A stretch of DNA of 33,979 nt from Richelia intracellularis (GCA_000613065.1 CBZS010000471.1:1-33979), one strand, 5' to 3'; positions 8,806-18,215 are shown, numbered from the stretch's first letter. Notes: generated by a model not told the origin, from the letters alone. Made by a program: numbers and translations.

Positions 8806-9025
8806 TCACGAAAAATTTGATTCAAATAAAGCATCAAGAATAAAGTTCCATCCTGTTATTGAAGCAACGGTTGATGTGTTTAATTTCTGTAAACGTTTCC
8901 AGATAAATTGTCTTAAATCATCTAATGTGGCAAAACTTTCCCAAACCAAATGTCTTTTAATTTCTTCCCATAACCGCTCAATTGCATTAACTTGCTGTGT
9001 ATGTGGGGGTTGAAATAACAAAATT
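8806..9025 (-). pseudogene. IS630-family transposase, C-terminal fragment cut by a MITE
   Basis: On the minus strand this reads PILLFQPPHTQQVNAIERLW, EEIKRHLVWESFATLDDLRQ and so on to GWNFILDALFESNFS. The QVNAIERLWEEIK block is the hallmark of the IS630 DDE domain around the last catalytic Glu. Only about the last 72 residues remain: the MITE at 9026-9116 is fused directly upstream of ILLFQPP, and the first two thirds of the transposase are not found on its other side. Confidence 0.85.
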
Positions 9026-9116
9026 GGCTTTGCATAAATGCGGGATGAATTAGGGTTTGAAACCATTGATAAATCGTTGAAAATTTAGTGAAATCATCCC
9101 CTGATTCAGCAACGCC
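9026..9116 (-). mobile_element. MITE, 91-bp family, copy 3
   Basis: Inverted copy of the 91-bp element: it starts GGCTTTGCATAAATGCGGGA and ends CCTGATTCAGCAACGCC. The flanks ACAAAATT and TAATTTTT do not form a target duplication. The left flank is the cut IS630 transposase and the right flank is unrelated, so sequence was probably lost on one side. Confidence 0.88.
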
Positions 9117-9147
9117 TAATTTTTATTGCCAATTATGATGGTAAAAC

Positions 9148-9648
9148 TTGACATGGATTAATTTCTTTATTACGAGCATGTGTATGGTGATATTATTCCA
9201 GTACTTACACATCATAAAACTAGCCTACCAACAAAATATTTATGCTAGATATACAATGTTTAATTATTTACTGGAATCTACAAAATTTGCTGGAATGGGG
9301 ATTTCTTTAAGAATCCTGGCTTTTGTTTTTGCCTACGGTGCGAGCGTTAGTTTTCTCAATATGTCTGGGTTAGGAGGAAAGCCTTAGTTCGAAACACCTT
9401 TGGGCTGGAGAATAGGCTATGTAATCTATTTTGTAATTGATACATTCGCAATAATTGAACTTTGGCAAAAAAAGATATGGGGGATTATCCTATTTTTATT
9501 GGCTTTTTTGTCCCAATTCGTGATTTACACCATTTTTATTGATTATTTCACCTCCACTGGTGAAAAGAAACAAACTATCTATAGTTTGCTGGAAACTGAG
9601 GTAATTCTCATACTGATATTTTTGGTGTTCTTCTTTATTAAGAAGTAA
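9148..9648 (+). pseudogene. Unknown multi-pass membrane protein with in-frame stop
   Basis: Two adjacent open stretches in one frame form about 166 residues, split by TAG at 9385-9387 after NMSGLGGKP. The sequence is strongly hydrophobic with about four or five predicted membrane segments (MCMVILFQYLHIIKLAY, ISLRILAFVFAYGASVSF, GIILFLLAFLSQFVIYTIF, VILILIFLVFFFIKK). The shared frame and uniform character suggest a single gene ended prematurely by a point mutation (for example CAG to TAG). I do not recognise the family. The MITE 30 bases upstream may have removed its promoter. Confidence 0.5.
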
Positions 9649-9856
9649 GCTCAACAAGGTTCTTAAAGTCAATAAGCATTGGAAATTGAACAAATATCAA
9701 AAGGGCAGCTCGATTAATCAAGTCTTAGGTAATCTGAGGCGGTTCGAAGAACTACAAGAAAGTGAAGTTGGGCAAAAAATAGCTCAATCGGAACGATTTC
9801 TAGTTGTAATGTGGCTCAAGAGAGCCAATTTAGACGCAATTATCCCACAGCTTTAG
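9647..9856 (+). other. Short open stretch, possible C-terminal gene fragment
   Basis: Seventy codons are open here (KLNKVLKVNKHWKLNKYQKG, later LRRFEELQESEVGQKIAQSE and FLVVMWLKRANLDAIIPQL, then stop). The amphipathic, regular composition looks like real protein. It has no good start codon and overlaps the end of the membrane-protein frame. It may be the end of a separate gene fused here. I do not recognise the family. Confidence 0.25.
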
Positions 9857-11000
9857 GATTTTTATTCTCCCAAAATCCATAAGGTTTGAAGTTGTAGACT
9901 AAATTCTTCACTCCAATAGTCGCCTTGACTGACTCCTTACCAATGGAACCCATTAACTTGCCTCCCATTTCATTAACCCAGTGAGCAAAAACGTGTTCGA
10001 CCTTTGCTCTGAGTTGAGAACGCTCTCGATTATCTTCTTTGTGTTTTGCAGTCAATGGATGATTGCCGTAGGCTCGTTCATGAATGTGACTGAGGAATTG
10101 TAAAATCTGTAGAATCCATTCAATAGATTCACTACGATAGGCACTATGTGCCCAAACCTCTTCCTCCTGGTTTTCCTCGCTCATCCAACAGTGGCCCTAA
10201 CACTTGGGAATCATGCACAGAGGCATCCGTGACTTAATAGCGACGAATAATAACGTACTCCACATCGATACTGATGTGGTTTTTATAACCAAAGGAACTC
10301 TGACCATTCTTTTTTGTTCAGGGAGCATCGGTATCCTTCTGGGACAAGCGATCAGGCTTTTGCTGGCAACTTTCGGGAATTTCTCCTTGGGCAAGTTTTT
10401 GCTTCTCTTCCTTAGTATTATGCTGGTTGGGAACTGGAATCAGTGTGGAATCTACTATTTGACCCCCCTTAGCTTGGTAGCCTTGGTCTCTCAGCTACCG
10501 ATCAAATTAATTGCTCAAACAGTTCTTCAATAAGACCCTGCTGCTTCAACTGCTGCCGAAATAACCAAACTGTAGTTGCATCTGGTACTGGTTCTGCTAG
10601 TCCCAAGCCCAAAAATCTCATGAACGATAGTCGGTCATTGACCTGGTACTCCAGTTCTTCATCACTGATGTTATGTTGTACAGTTGTTGCAGCACAAGCA
10701 TATTGAACATGAATATTGCATCTATGGGCTTTCGCCCAGGATGATTTTTTCTGGCCTTGTCATGCACTTGTTCTAAAATCGAACGAAATTATGACCACGG
10801 CAGCCTCTCGTCTAACTTCATCAACAGGGTCTTCTTACTTTCTAACTTCTGGTATAGCTGTTCAAGTTCCCCTACTTTTTTTTATTCCATGGCGATTCAA
10901 CCCCAGCTTCTGCTCTCCCTATACTCTCATCTCGCGAGCTACTTGCTCAATTTTTCGAGGTGCCCAAAACTTTCAGAAGGGGCAGGAAGGAGTTTCATTC
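9840..11000 (-). pseudogene. IS5-family transposase, degenerate full-length copy
   Basis: The minus strand contains an IS5-type transposase broken by frameshifts and stops. From the N-terminus: LYQKLESKKTLLMKLDERLP, HPGRKPIDAIFMFNMLVLQQ and LYNIT near 10690-10850, SFMRFLGLGLAEPVPDATTV near 10590, then YKNHISIDVEYVIIRRY near 10260, and the intact last 114 residues at 9840-10184 (EEVWAHSAYRSESIEW; KVEHVFAHWVNEMGGKLM; IGVKNLVYNFKPYGFWENKN). This matches the IS5 subgroup DDE domain. I could not find convincing terminal inverted repeats, so the outer limits are approximate. Confidence 0.75.
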
Positions 11001-11063
11001 AAATTAAGTACACTACGTGAGGACTTGTTGAAAACTTATAACTGGGAGCAAGGGTTAATTTAA

Positions 11064-11411
11064 ATTAGTAATATAAATTGTATTGTTAAGAATAGTCGCT
11101 AAATCATTTAATAACATTGGTAAGCTATGAATAAGTAAATTATCAACAATTGATTTTTTTAGTCTTGATTTCAGCCTAATCACTTTTTTAGCAGGAGACA
11201 TAACAGATGATTATTAAAATATAACAGCGTTAAAATTATATTCATAAAAAAACTCAATTAAAATTATTATTATTCGATAGGTTAATTGTGGAAATTAATG
11301 TTGAACAAGGTTTTAAGTTATGGAAAATATTTAAACTATATACTTAAAAACTTGAAAAGAAGCTCCCTACCTAATATATTCTCAAGTTATTTAATAATGA
11401 GGAGTAAAAAT
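11064..11411. other. AT-rich intergenic region upstream of aqpZ
   Basis: About 350 very AT-rich bases without a credible gene. It presumably held the aqpZ promoter. A good Shine-Dalgarno sequence GAGGAG at 11399-11404 precedes the aqpZ ATG. Confidence 0.4.
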
Positions 11412-11512
11412 ATGCCAATGAAAAAAAAATGTATCCCTGAATTTATGGGAACCTTCTGGTTAGTTCTAGGTGAATGCACTAGTGCGGTATTTGCTGCTAG
11501 TTTTTTACCTAA

Positions 11513-12437
11513 GAGGATGTTTTAAAAGTCGAAGTGACTTACAAATCATGCAAGTCGCCTGACCATGATACGTATCATTGCAATATAGATTAAAGTCTCA
11601 GAAGTTTCAGGTAGCCTTTCATAGTCCTTACTTAATCTTCTACACGAATTGAGGCACCCGAAAGTTCGTTGTACAACCCAAGGTTTTGGTAAAAGGGTAA
11701 AACCCTTCTTTTATAAGGGTCTGAGAACCACTTTCACAATCCAACGAAAAACATCGATTATCCAGTGGGCAAAATCTTCCCCCCGATATCCTGCATCCAT
11801 CCATCCAGATAGTGTGCAGTCTTTTAACTTTATCTTTCATCTGATAAACCTGCCAGAACGTGCACGTTTAGTTTAGCCCCTGCACGTTCTGGCACTCTTG
11901 CAGAAGTAACCAAAATTCGCAAAACTAGCCCTAACAAGTCAACCCTAATAAATCGCTTACGTCCATGTATTTGTTTTCCTGGGTCGAAACCAACATCCGT
12001 ACAAATCATGGTTGCGGTTTCAACTGATTGGCTATCAAAGGCTGCTTCCCATGGACTTGGTTCTCGACTGGCTGCGACCCGAACCCATTGATATATATAG
12101 TTTGTCATGAACCTGAAGCCAAGTACGGTCTTTGCCCCATCTTCTGAAATAGCCATAGACTGTAGACCAAGGTGGTAAATCTCCTGGTAATGCCCGCCAT
12201 GTACATCCTTGACACAGTAGGTATCAAATCGCACTACTGCGTACATACATGTTGTTGTACGTGGACGACCACCTGGTTTTGCCTCTGGAAACAGCTGTGG
12301 GATTAACTCCCACTGTTCCCACGTTCAATTGCTAGGATAATTCTTAGTCATTTGCTCAGGGGGTGCTGTTTTCTATAATTCTCAGCATATGCCTTGTGAG
12401 CTTTTTTATGAGACCTCCCACCTTTTAAAACATCCTC
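11513..12437 (-). mobile_element. IS5-family (IS1031-like) insertion sequence, full length, inactive
   Basis: A 925-bp element with perfect 16-bp terminal inverted repeats GAGGATGTTTTAAAAG and a 3-bp target duplication TAA (11510-11512 and 12438-12440). The minus strand encodes its transposase in pieces: [14 protein letters not shown] region near 12170-12210, QWVRVAASREPSPWEAAFDS, QSVETATMICTDVGFDPGKQ, IHGRKRFIRVDLLGLVLRIL (about 11890-12100), then MKDKVKRLHTIWMDG and later ATKTLG-type C-terminal blocks in other frames. Several frameshifts mean it cannot make full transposase. It sits inside aqpZ. Confidence 0.93.
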
Positions 12438-12559
12438 TAAGGGGGAGAATCCTTTTCCTCTAGGATTAGGTTTCCTGGGTGTATCCTTAGCCTTTGGATT
12501 AACTGTTTTGACAATGGCTTATGCAATCGGGCATATCTCTGGTTGTCACTTGAATCCAG

Positions 12560-12650
12560 GACGTTGCATAAGTGCGGGATGATTTCACTAAATTTTCAAC
12601 GATTTTTCAATGGTTTCAAACGCTAATTCATCCCGCACTTATGCAACGCC
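12560..12650 (+). mobile_element. MITE, 91-bp family, copy 4 (inside aqpZ)
   Basis: This copy starts GACGTTGCATAAGTGCGGGA and ends CGCACTTATGCAACGCC, so both ends carry the same type of inverted repeat. It is flanked by a perfect 8-bp duplication GAATCCAG at 12552-12559 and 12651-12658. Removing the element and one 8-mer restores aqpZ as CHLNPAVSFG, which fixes both the element limits and the duplication size. Confidence 0.96.
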
Positions 12651-13311
12651 GAATCCAGCTGTGTCATTTGGATTGTGGGCAGGTAAGCGCTTCCCCAGTT
12701 CAGAATTGTTGCCCTACATTATTTCCCAAGTTTTAGGGGCTATTGTTTGTTGCAGGTGCAGTGATTTACTTGATTGCCAGTGGTAAAACTGGTGGAGTTG
12801 ATCTTACAGGTTCTAATCCTTTAGCAATAAATGGGTTTGGCGAACATTCTCCAGGTGGATATAACTTGTTTGCCTGTTTCATCGGTGAGGTTGTGATGAC
12901 ATTTCTGTTCTTGATGGTAATTTTAGGAGCAACGGATAACCGTGCACCTCACGGTTTTGCACCAGCAGCCATTGGTTTATCCTTGACCCTAATTCACCTG
13001 ATTAGCATTCCCATCACAAATACCTCTGTAAACCCTGCTCGTACCACAGGAGTAGCCTTATTTGCAGGTACAGAATTCGTGAGTAAATTTTGGCTATTCT
13101 GGGTAACTCCTATTTTAGGTGCAATTCTTGCTGGTTGGTTATAGAATGCTGCGTTCTTTGCAGAACCACGTCCCGACAGACTAACCGCTGAAGAAATGCA
13201 AAGTGTACGCTAGAATTACTAGTAACTGATATCACCAATATCATATTGAGTCTCGAATGGCTCATAAGCATCCAAGATAAAACGAAGCACTTCATTTAAT
13301 GAAACCGAACT

Positions 13312-13346
13312 CAAGAGGCATTCTAACAATGCCTCTTGATATTTTT
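13312..13346 (+). terminator. Rho-independent terminator after aqpZ
   Basis: Perfect 11-bp stem CAAGAGGCATT / AATGCCTCTTG with loop CTAAC, followed by ATATTTTTAG. It probably ended the aqpZ transcript and could also serve the leftward gene ending at 13370. Confidence 0.85.
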
Positions 13347-13369
13347 AGTTAGGTTGTGAAACCTAAGGG

Positions 13370-14041
13370 CTAGAATTTACGCAGCAATGGTGGTAAAGGA
13401 CTTTTTGCTGTTATCTTGACTGTGTTGACTGTCGGGGTGATTTGGCTTGGAATTGTATCTAGTTGTGATGGTTGGGGGACAATTCTCACTGATTCGCGAT
13501 CGCTCGCTACTTTTCTACTAACTTTATTTCTGGAATAAGATTGCCTAGCAGTTGGGAAATTATTGGTATTGGCAGCGAGGGAATTTAGTTTCTTAACCTG
13601 ACGTTTATACTTGCGTGTTGCTAAGTCTGTACGACCGACACGCACACTTTGTTTTGAGCTATATCTACGGATAGGACGGTGGAGGAAGCGAACGATGAGC
13701 AGACAACCACTGGCACAACTCATAGCGATCGCTAGTACTAACCACATGGGTATGGGGCTTACCGCATCTCTGTCGGTGGTAATTGGTTTTTTAACAATTG
13801 CTGTCACAGATTCCTGCTGCTCGTGCTTGGCAGTATCTACACGAGCCAAACTATAAAGGGCGATCGCAGAACTACCAAAAAAAACTACTAGCAGGCTAAA
13901 TAGAAACAGCCAATGATAATGATGATAAATAGGTATCAGAGCATCCCAGCTTTCTTGGTTTTTAAATAGATTTTGACGTAATTTCAACGCCCTAATCTTT
14001 TGTTTTAATGACTGGCTCTGTACACTCTGATGATCTTTCAT
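13370..14041 (-). CDS. Hypothetical protein with two membrane segments
   Basis: A 223-residue protein from the ATG at 14041 (MKDHQSVQSQSLKQK). It has a basic N-terminus, a membrane segment at about 45-67 (WLFLFSLLVVFFGSSAIALY), a polar loop of about 35 residues, a second segment at about 84-104 (MWLVLAIAMSCASGCLLIV), and a long basic, Ser/Thr/Pro-rich tail likely in the cytoplasm. No known domain is recognised. The open frame extends 16 codons further upstream into the MITE at 14061-14151, but the ATG at 14041 is more plausible because the upstream codons come from the insertion. The MITE lies 20 bases upstream and may have separated the gene from its promoter. Confidence 0.6.
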   Translation of the reverse strand: MKDHQSVQSQSLKQKIRALKLRQNLFKNQESWDALIPIYHHYHWLFLFSLLVVFFGSSAIALYSLARVDTAKHEQQESVTAIVKKPITTDRDAVSPIPMWLVLAIAMSCASGCLLIVRFLHRPIRRYSSKQSVRVGRTDLATRKYKRQVKKLNSLAANTNNFPTARQSYSRNKVSRKVASDRESVRIVPQPSQLDTIPSQITPTVNTVKITAKSPLPPLLRKF

Positions 14042-14060
14042 AATGAATACTTCAGATTTG

Positions 14061-14151
14061 GGCCTTGCTGAATCAGGGGATGATTTCACTAAATTTTCAA
14101 CAATTTCTCAATGGTTTCAAACGCTAACTCATCCCGCACTTATGCAACGCC
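14061..14151 (+). mobile_element. MITE, 91-bp family, copy 5
   Basis: A 91-bp copy (GGCCTTGCTGAATCAGGGGA to CGCACTTATGCAACGCC) with a perfect 8-bp duplication CAGATTTG at 14053-14060 and 14152-14159. It lies 20 bases upstream of the start of the two-TM protein gene. Confidence 0.95.
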
Positions 14152-14559
14152 CAGATTTGTACTGCTAAATGTAATCGATTGTACTGGACAAACTTGCGTT
14201 CGCATATCCGTAGACATATTCACTTATTAGTGTTTTTTGTTACGGCTAATTATGATACTTATGGTCTATTAAATTCAGGACTTAAGACATATATTTAACT
14301 AAAAAGTACGCAATACTACTTGCTAGTAAAAAAAAATACATTACTTACATTTTATAAAAATGTCATAGCACTTACCACACTAAATAGGAGGGTGAACCTC
14401 TAAACCCTAGTTACCAGTGTCAGTTTAGTAACGAAAACATAGAATCTTTGGCTTTTATGAGAAACAGGTAAATTCATCCCGCAAATATGCAACGCCAAAT
14501 AAAAAAATCAATAATCGGGCGCAAGAATATTACGCCCCAAGTCCTTGCATGACTAATAA
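14152..14559. other. Intergenic region with a solo MITE/IS1-type end
   Basis: No gene is visible. At 14471-14496 the sequence AATTCATCCCGCAAATATGC followed by AACGCC is one terminal repeat of the MITE/IS1 type; it is closer to the IS1-family end at 18528 (GCATATTTGCGGGATGAAT inverted) than to the 91-bp elements. No partner end is seen nearby, so it looks like a solo remnant downstream of ddl. Confidence 0.5.
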
Positions 14560-15627
14560 TTACTCAGGTTTACTAGGAGACTCTTGTTCCAAAGCAAGCT
14601 GAATTAGGGTATCTACCAATTCTGGAAAAGCTATTCCACTATTCGCCCATAACTGCGGATACATGCTCAAAGAGGTAAAACCGGGTAAGGTATTAATTTC
14701 GTTGATGAATACCTCTTTTGTAGCTTCCACATAGAAAAAATCTACCCTGGATAATCCACCCGCATCTACGGCAGCAAAAGCCTGTAAAGCCATCTCCTGA
14801 ATTTGCTGACTAATGACATCATCAATCTCTGCTGGAATAATTAATTGCGAGCAACCATCTGTATACTTTGTTTCATAGTCATAGAAATCACTGTTATAAA
14901 TAATTTCACCGACAACCGAAGCTCGTGGCTGGTCGTTTCCTAGCACAGCGCATTCTAACTCTCTGGCAACAACTCCAGCTTCAATAATAATCCGGTGATC
15001 GTAACTGGCAGCATTCTCTAAAGCCGTTTCTAATTCTTGACGGGTACGAACCTTCCCTATTCCCACAGAGGAGCCCAAATTAGCGGGCTTGACAAAGCAA
15101 GGGTATCCCAAAGTTGTATCAATTTCATCATATAACTTAGAAAAAATACAAGGATTAGACCAAACTTGCGTTCGCGTCACTGTCATATACTCAACTTGGG
15201 TCAGTCCAGCCTGAGCGAAGGCTGTTTTCATGGCAATTTTATCCATTCCCACCGCTGAACCTAACACCCCAGAACCAACGAAGGGAACTTGCATTAAAGT
15301 CAGTAAGCCTTGAATGGTACCGTCTTCTCCATTGGGACCATGGAGAATGGGAAACCACACATCCATTGAGGATGCAGTTGTTGGTAAATTCCACAGTTGA
15401 GAAGAAGAAGATTGTGATGGCAAAGGCACACCAGACTCTAAAACCTGTTGGGCAATTTCTCCAGCTTGCCAAGTACCATCCTTTTGAATGTAAAAGGGTT
15501 CTACCTGGTATTTATTAATATTAGATTCTACGCTTAACGATTTAGCGATCGCTCTAGCAGAAGTTATAGATACCTGATGTTCTCCGGAACGTCCGCCGAA
15601 TAGTAATCCCACTCGCAGCTTTGTCAT
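14560..15627 (-). CDS. ddl: D-alanine--D-alanine ligase
   Basis: An ATP-grasp enzyme that joins two D-Ala molecules for peptidoglycan synthesis in the cytoplasm. From the chosen start [20 protein letters not shown] it has 355 residues, the usual length. Visible motifs: GRSGEHQVS near the N-terminus; [20 protein letters not shown] near 95; the ATP-grasp glycine loop [17 protein letters not shown] near 180; and the metal and substrate site [20 protein letters not shown] followed by [14 protein letters not shown]. An upstream in-frame ATG (15642) would add MEVLV but homologues begin at MTK-like sequences. The gene is intact and stands alone. Confidence 0.95.
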   Translation of the reverse strand: MTKLRVGLLFGGRSGEHQVSITSARAIAKSLSVESNINKYQVEPFYIQKDGTWQAGEIAQQVLESGVPLPSQSSSSQLWNLPTTASSMDVWFPILHGPNGEDGTIQGLLTLMQVPFVGSGVLGSAVGMDKIAMKTAFAQAGLTQVEYMTVTRTQVWSNPCIFSKLYDEIDTTLGYPCFVKPANLGSSVGIGKVRTRQELETALENAASYDHRIIIEAGVVARELECAVLGNDQPRASVVGEIIYNSDFYDYETKYTDGCSQLIIPAEIDDVISQQIQEMALQAFAAVDAGGLSRVDFFYVEATKEVFINEINTLPGFTSLSMYPQLWANSGIAFPELVDTLIQLALEQESPSKPE

Positions 15628-15856
15628 CACTAGTACCTCCATTTCTGCTTAAATTCGGATAGCCTAGCATAACCGAAGAGGAGGGGAAAAGGTTAAAGGG
15701 GAGAGCTTAAAGGCGCTCGCAACAAAGCAAATCAATCATAATAGGGATATATATTACTGCATGATCTAGGTCAGGACATTGTTGAAATATCAAACCTTTG
15801 ATTAGTAGACTTATTATTTATAAATTGCACATAGTGCCTTACCAGAGGAGATAGGA

Positions 15857-16734
15857 TTGCCCCTAAAACAAGATTTGCAGCCATCATGGATTCTACGCTG
15901 CTTTACTGCTGTATTTTTTGTTGGTGAAACATGGTTGCACTTTATCCAAGGTAAGACCCATTATCGCGGAATTTTAGAACATATGGTGACAGTTGGTCCC
16001 GGTTCTATGTATTCGGTACTACTGATAAATTTATTCGCTTGGATGATTTTACTATTCAAACAGCAAGGGAATTAGCTAGATTGGCGTTCCTGAATCAGGG
16101 GATGATTTCACTCAATTTTCAACGATTTATCAATGGTGTCAAAGGCTAATTCATCCCGCACTTATGGAACGCCCCTAGATTGGATGCAGTTAATGCGGTG
16201 GGTGGTGCTTTTGGCTTAGCTTTTTGTCGGGAGTTAGCTCCTATTTTGACAGCCAGTATTCTTGCAGGACAAGTGGTTTCGGTATTTGCAGCACAACTTG
16301 GGGCGATGCAAGTCACGGAACAAATAGATGCTTTATATATGCAACGAACCGATCCGATTGATTTTGATTACTTAGTACTTCCACGAATGATTGCTTGTAG
16401 CTTAATGTTACCAGTAGTCAATATTTTTGCTTTAGTAGTGGGAATTTTTGGTGGAGTCTTACCAGCAGGATACTTTTACAATATGCCACCAGAGACATTT
16501 TTAGAATCGGTGAGAAGTTTCTTGGAACCATCGGATTTATTAATTGTGTTATTGAAAGGGTTTATTTTTGGTACTTTAATCGCTGTGATTGGTTGTAGTT
16601 GGGGACTTCCCACCAGCCATGGGGTGAAAGAAGTAGGGAAGTCAGCCACTGCTGCGGTTGTCACCACTTGCGTAGCTATTTTTATGATGGATTTTCTGCT
16701 TTCTGTGATGATATTTGAGCGCCCAATTGTGTGA
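15857..16734 (+). pseudogene. MlaE-type ABC transporter permease, broken by frameshift and MITE
   Basis: Joined parts give a MlaE/Ycf63-family permease of about 260 residues, an inner-membrane part of lipid (phospholipid or glycolipid) ABC transporters. Part one (from TTG at 15857) includes FFVGETWLHFIQGKTHYRGI and VTVGPGSMYSVLLINLFAWM. A one-base loss in the T-run near 16046 then shifts the frame; the other frame restores TIQTARELARL. A MITE follows at 16083. Part two, after the MITE, is long and open: GGAFGLAFCRELAPILTASI, GAMQVTEQIDALYMQRTDP, CSWGLPTSHGVKEVGKSATA, ending in SVMIFERPIV. The family-typical signature ELAPILTASILAGQ is intact. The gene cannot give full-length protein. Confidence 0.9.
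16083..16173 (+). mobile_element. MITE, 91-bp family, copy 6 (inside mlaE-type gene)
   Basis: A 91-bp copy (GGCGTTCCTGAATCAGGGGA to CGCACTTATGGAACGCC). Both ends share a matching C/G change in the terminal repeat (GTTCC / GGAAC), so the ends still pair. The flanks GCTAGATT and CCTAGATT agree at 7 of 8 bases. Excision in silico joins AGA-TTG-GAT (Arg-Leu-Asp) in the permease frame. Confidence 0.93.
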
Positions 16735-17038
16735 TAAAGTTCCGTCCGTCTAATCATAATTATTGAACAGGTTGTATTGTTTGGCTCGTCCATCTATGCC
16801 GGGAGTATCTTACCCACCTTGTATTATGAAAGGAGCCAGATGTGTACACCACAGATTCAAATACTTGGGATACTTACTTGCAATATCATAATTACAAGCA
16901 CCCTGATTTATGGTGCATATAAACCAGAAATCACTTGACACGTAAGGCTATGCTGTTTTTTAGAGAAGGTCGAGCCCCAAGCACCCAGTGCCAAGGCTTG
17001 AGTATGTTTTATCCCGAAAATATATTTTTTATTACCTA

Positions 17039-18073
17039 TTAATTTTCATTGGGCAACCCCAAAATTTCCCCTGTACCGCTAACCACTTCACCAATAGGGA
17101 AAGCCGATATATCCTGACTCTGGAAAAAACTAATAGCTAACTCTACTTGCTGTAGTGGTACTAATAATACAAAGCCAACACCCATATTAAAGGTGTTATA
17201 CATTGCCTTAGGACTAACCTCACCAGTTTCTGCTAACCATTGAAAGACTGGTAAATTAGGTAATCTATCACCATCAATTTCTATAGATTGCCCTTCCCTC
17301 AAACATCTGGGTAAATTTTCTGGTAAACCTCCCCCAGTAATGTGAGCCATGGCATGAATATCTAAACCTGCTTGATGTGCAGCCAAGATCGGCTTGACAT
17401 AAATACGGGTGGGTGTGATGAATATTTCTCCTAAACTTTGACCATTAAAGATAGTAGGGCGATCGCCCCATTGTAATCCCTTGTCAGCAATGATTCTCCT
17501 GACTAAACTATAACCATTACTATGTACTCCAGAGCTCGGTAAAGCGATCGCTACATCTCCTATTTTTACCTGGGAACCATCCAACATCTGCCTTTTTTCC
17601 ACAATTCCCACGCAAAAACCCGCCAAGTCATACTCACCAACCTGGTAAAATCCTGGCATTTCGGCGGTTTCTCCACCCAGCAAAGCGCAAGCAGCTTGTT
17701 TGCAGCCATCGGCAATTCCCGCTACTACATCCGCCAATTGCTCTGCTTCTAGCTTCCCAGTCGCTAAATAATCTAAAAAAAATAGAGGTTCTGCTCCAGA
17801 TGTCAACACATCATTGACACACATCGCCACCAAATCAACCCCAACCGTATTATGGCGATTAAGTATCTGGGAGATTTTCAGCTTAGTACCGACACCATCC
17901 GTCCCGGAAACCAACACAGGCTCTTTGTAACCCCCTGGTAGTTGGAAACAGCCACCAAAACCACCCAAACCACCAATTACTTCCGGTCTAAAAGTGCTGT
18001 GAACCGAATTGCGAATCTTATCCACAAAGGCTCTGCCAGCTGCAACATCAACACCCGCCTGTTTGTAATCCAT
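17039..18073 (-). CDS. purM: Phosphoribosylformylglycinamidine cyclo-ligase (AIR synthetase)
   Basis: A 344-residue enzyme of purine synthesis that closes the imidazole ring using ATP (FGAM to AIR) in the cytoplasm. Motifs of the PurM/ThiL ATP-binding fold are clear: [20 protein letters not shown] at the start; [92 protein letters not shown]. Length is normal and no damage is seen. The region directly upstream of the start is filled by a heptamer repeat (18082-18143), so no ribosome site is visible. purH is also in this window but far away. Confidence 0.97.
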   Translation of the reverse strand: MDYKQAGVDVAAGRAFVDKIRNSVHSTFRPEVIGGLGGFGGCFQLPGGYKEPVLVSGTDGVGTKLKISQILNRHNTVGVDLVAMCVNDVLTSGAEPLFFLDYLATGKLEAEQLADVVAGIADGCKQAACALLGGETAEMPGFYQVGEYDLAGFCVGIVEKRQMLDGSQVKIGDVAIALPSSGVHSNGYSLVRRIIADKGLQWGDRPTIFNGQSLGEIFITPTRIYVKPILAAHQAGLDIHAMAHITGGGLPENLPRCLREGQSIEIDGDRLPNLPVFQWLAETGEVSPKAMYNTFNMGVGFVLLVPLQQVELAISFFQSQDISAFPIGEVVSGTGEILGLPNEN

Positions 18074-18081
18074 GGACTTAA

Positions 18082-18143
18082 CAGTTATCAGTTATCAGTT
18101 ATCAGTTATCAGTTATCAGTTATCAGTTATCAGTTATCAGTTA
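18082..18143. repeat. Heptanucleotide tandem repeat (STRR type), about 8.9 x CAGTTAT
   Basis: The heptamer CAGTTAT is repeated perfectly eight times plus six bases, starting 9 bases from the purM ATG. Heptamer STRRs are typical of heterocystous cyanobacteria. Here it occupies the 5' untranslated or promoter region of purM. Confidence 0.95.
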
Positions 18144-18215
18144 GCAATTAACTCTACTCTATGGCAAGCCGCTTACGCGTCTACACTGTTCACTGTGACC
18201 TGTTCACTGATTTAA

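Larger units (their letters stand above)
11412..13213 (+). pseudogene. aqpZ: Aquaporin Z, broken by IS, MITE, frameshift and stop
   Basis: Joining the parts gives a complete AqpZ-type water channel of the inner membrane. Exon-like blocks are: MPMKKKCIPEFMGTFWLVLG to SFLPK (11412-11512); [20 protein letters not shown] to GCHLNP (12441-12559); [18 protein letters not shown] (from 12657); and [15 protein letters not shown] to the second NPA-type motif [14 protein letters not shown] and AILAGWL (about 12752-13141). Damage seen: an IS5-family insertion with TAA duplicated, a MITE splitting the first NPA motif, a +1 frameshift near 12748, and TAG at 13142, after which the frame stays open for 22 codons (NAAFFAEPRPDRLTAEEMQS) to TAG at 13211. 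The sequence left is otherwise well conserved, so the loss appears recent. A perfect hairpin terminator follows at 13312. Confidence 0.93.

Noticed and set aside
8806-9066. Start codon of the IS630 fragment at 9066
   Set aside because: The first codons come from the MITE sequence, so this is not a natural start; the fragment is a remnant.
13611-13856. Plus-strand frame of 81 residues opposite the two-TM protein
   Set aside because: Antisense to a longer, more protein-like frame; no family recognised.
16735-17038. Possible gene or RNA between the mlaE-type pseudogene and purM
   Set aside because: About 300 bases read in all frames gave no recognisable protein and no clear tRNA or hairpin.
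18082-18143. Heptamer repeat as replication-origin iterons
   Set aside because: Spacing is 7 bp with no DnaA boxes or replication gene nearby; STRR is the simpler reading.
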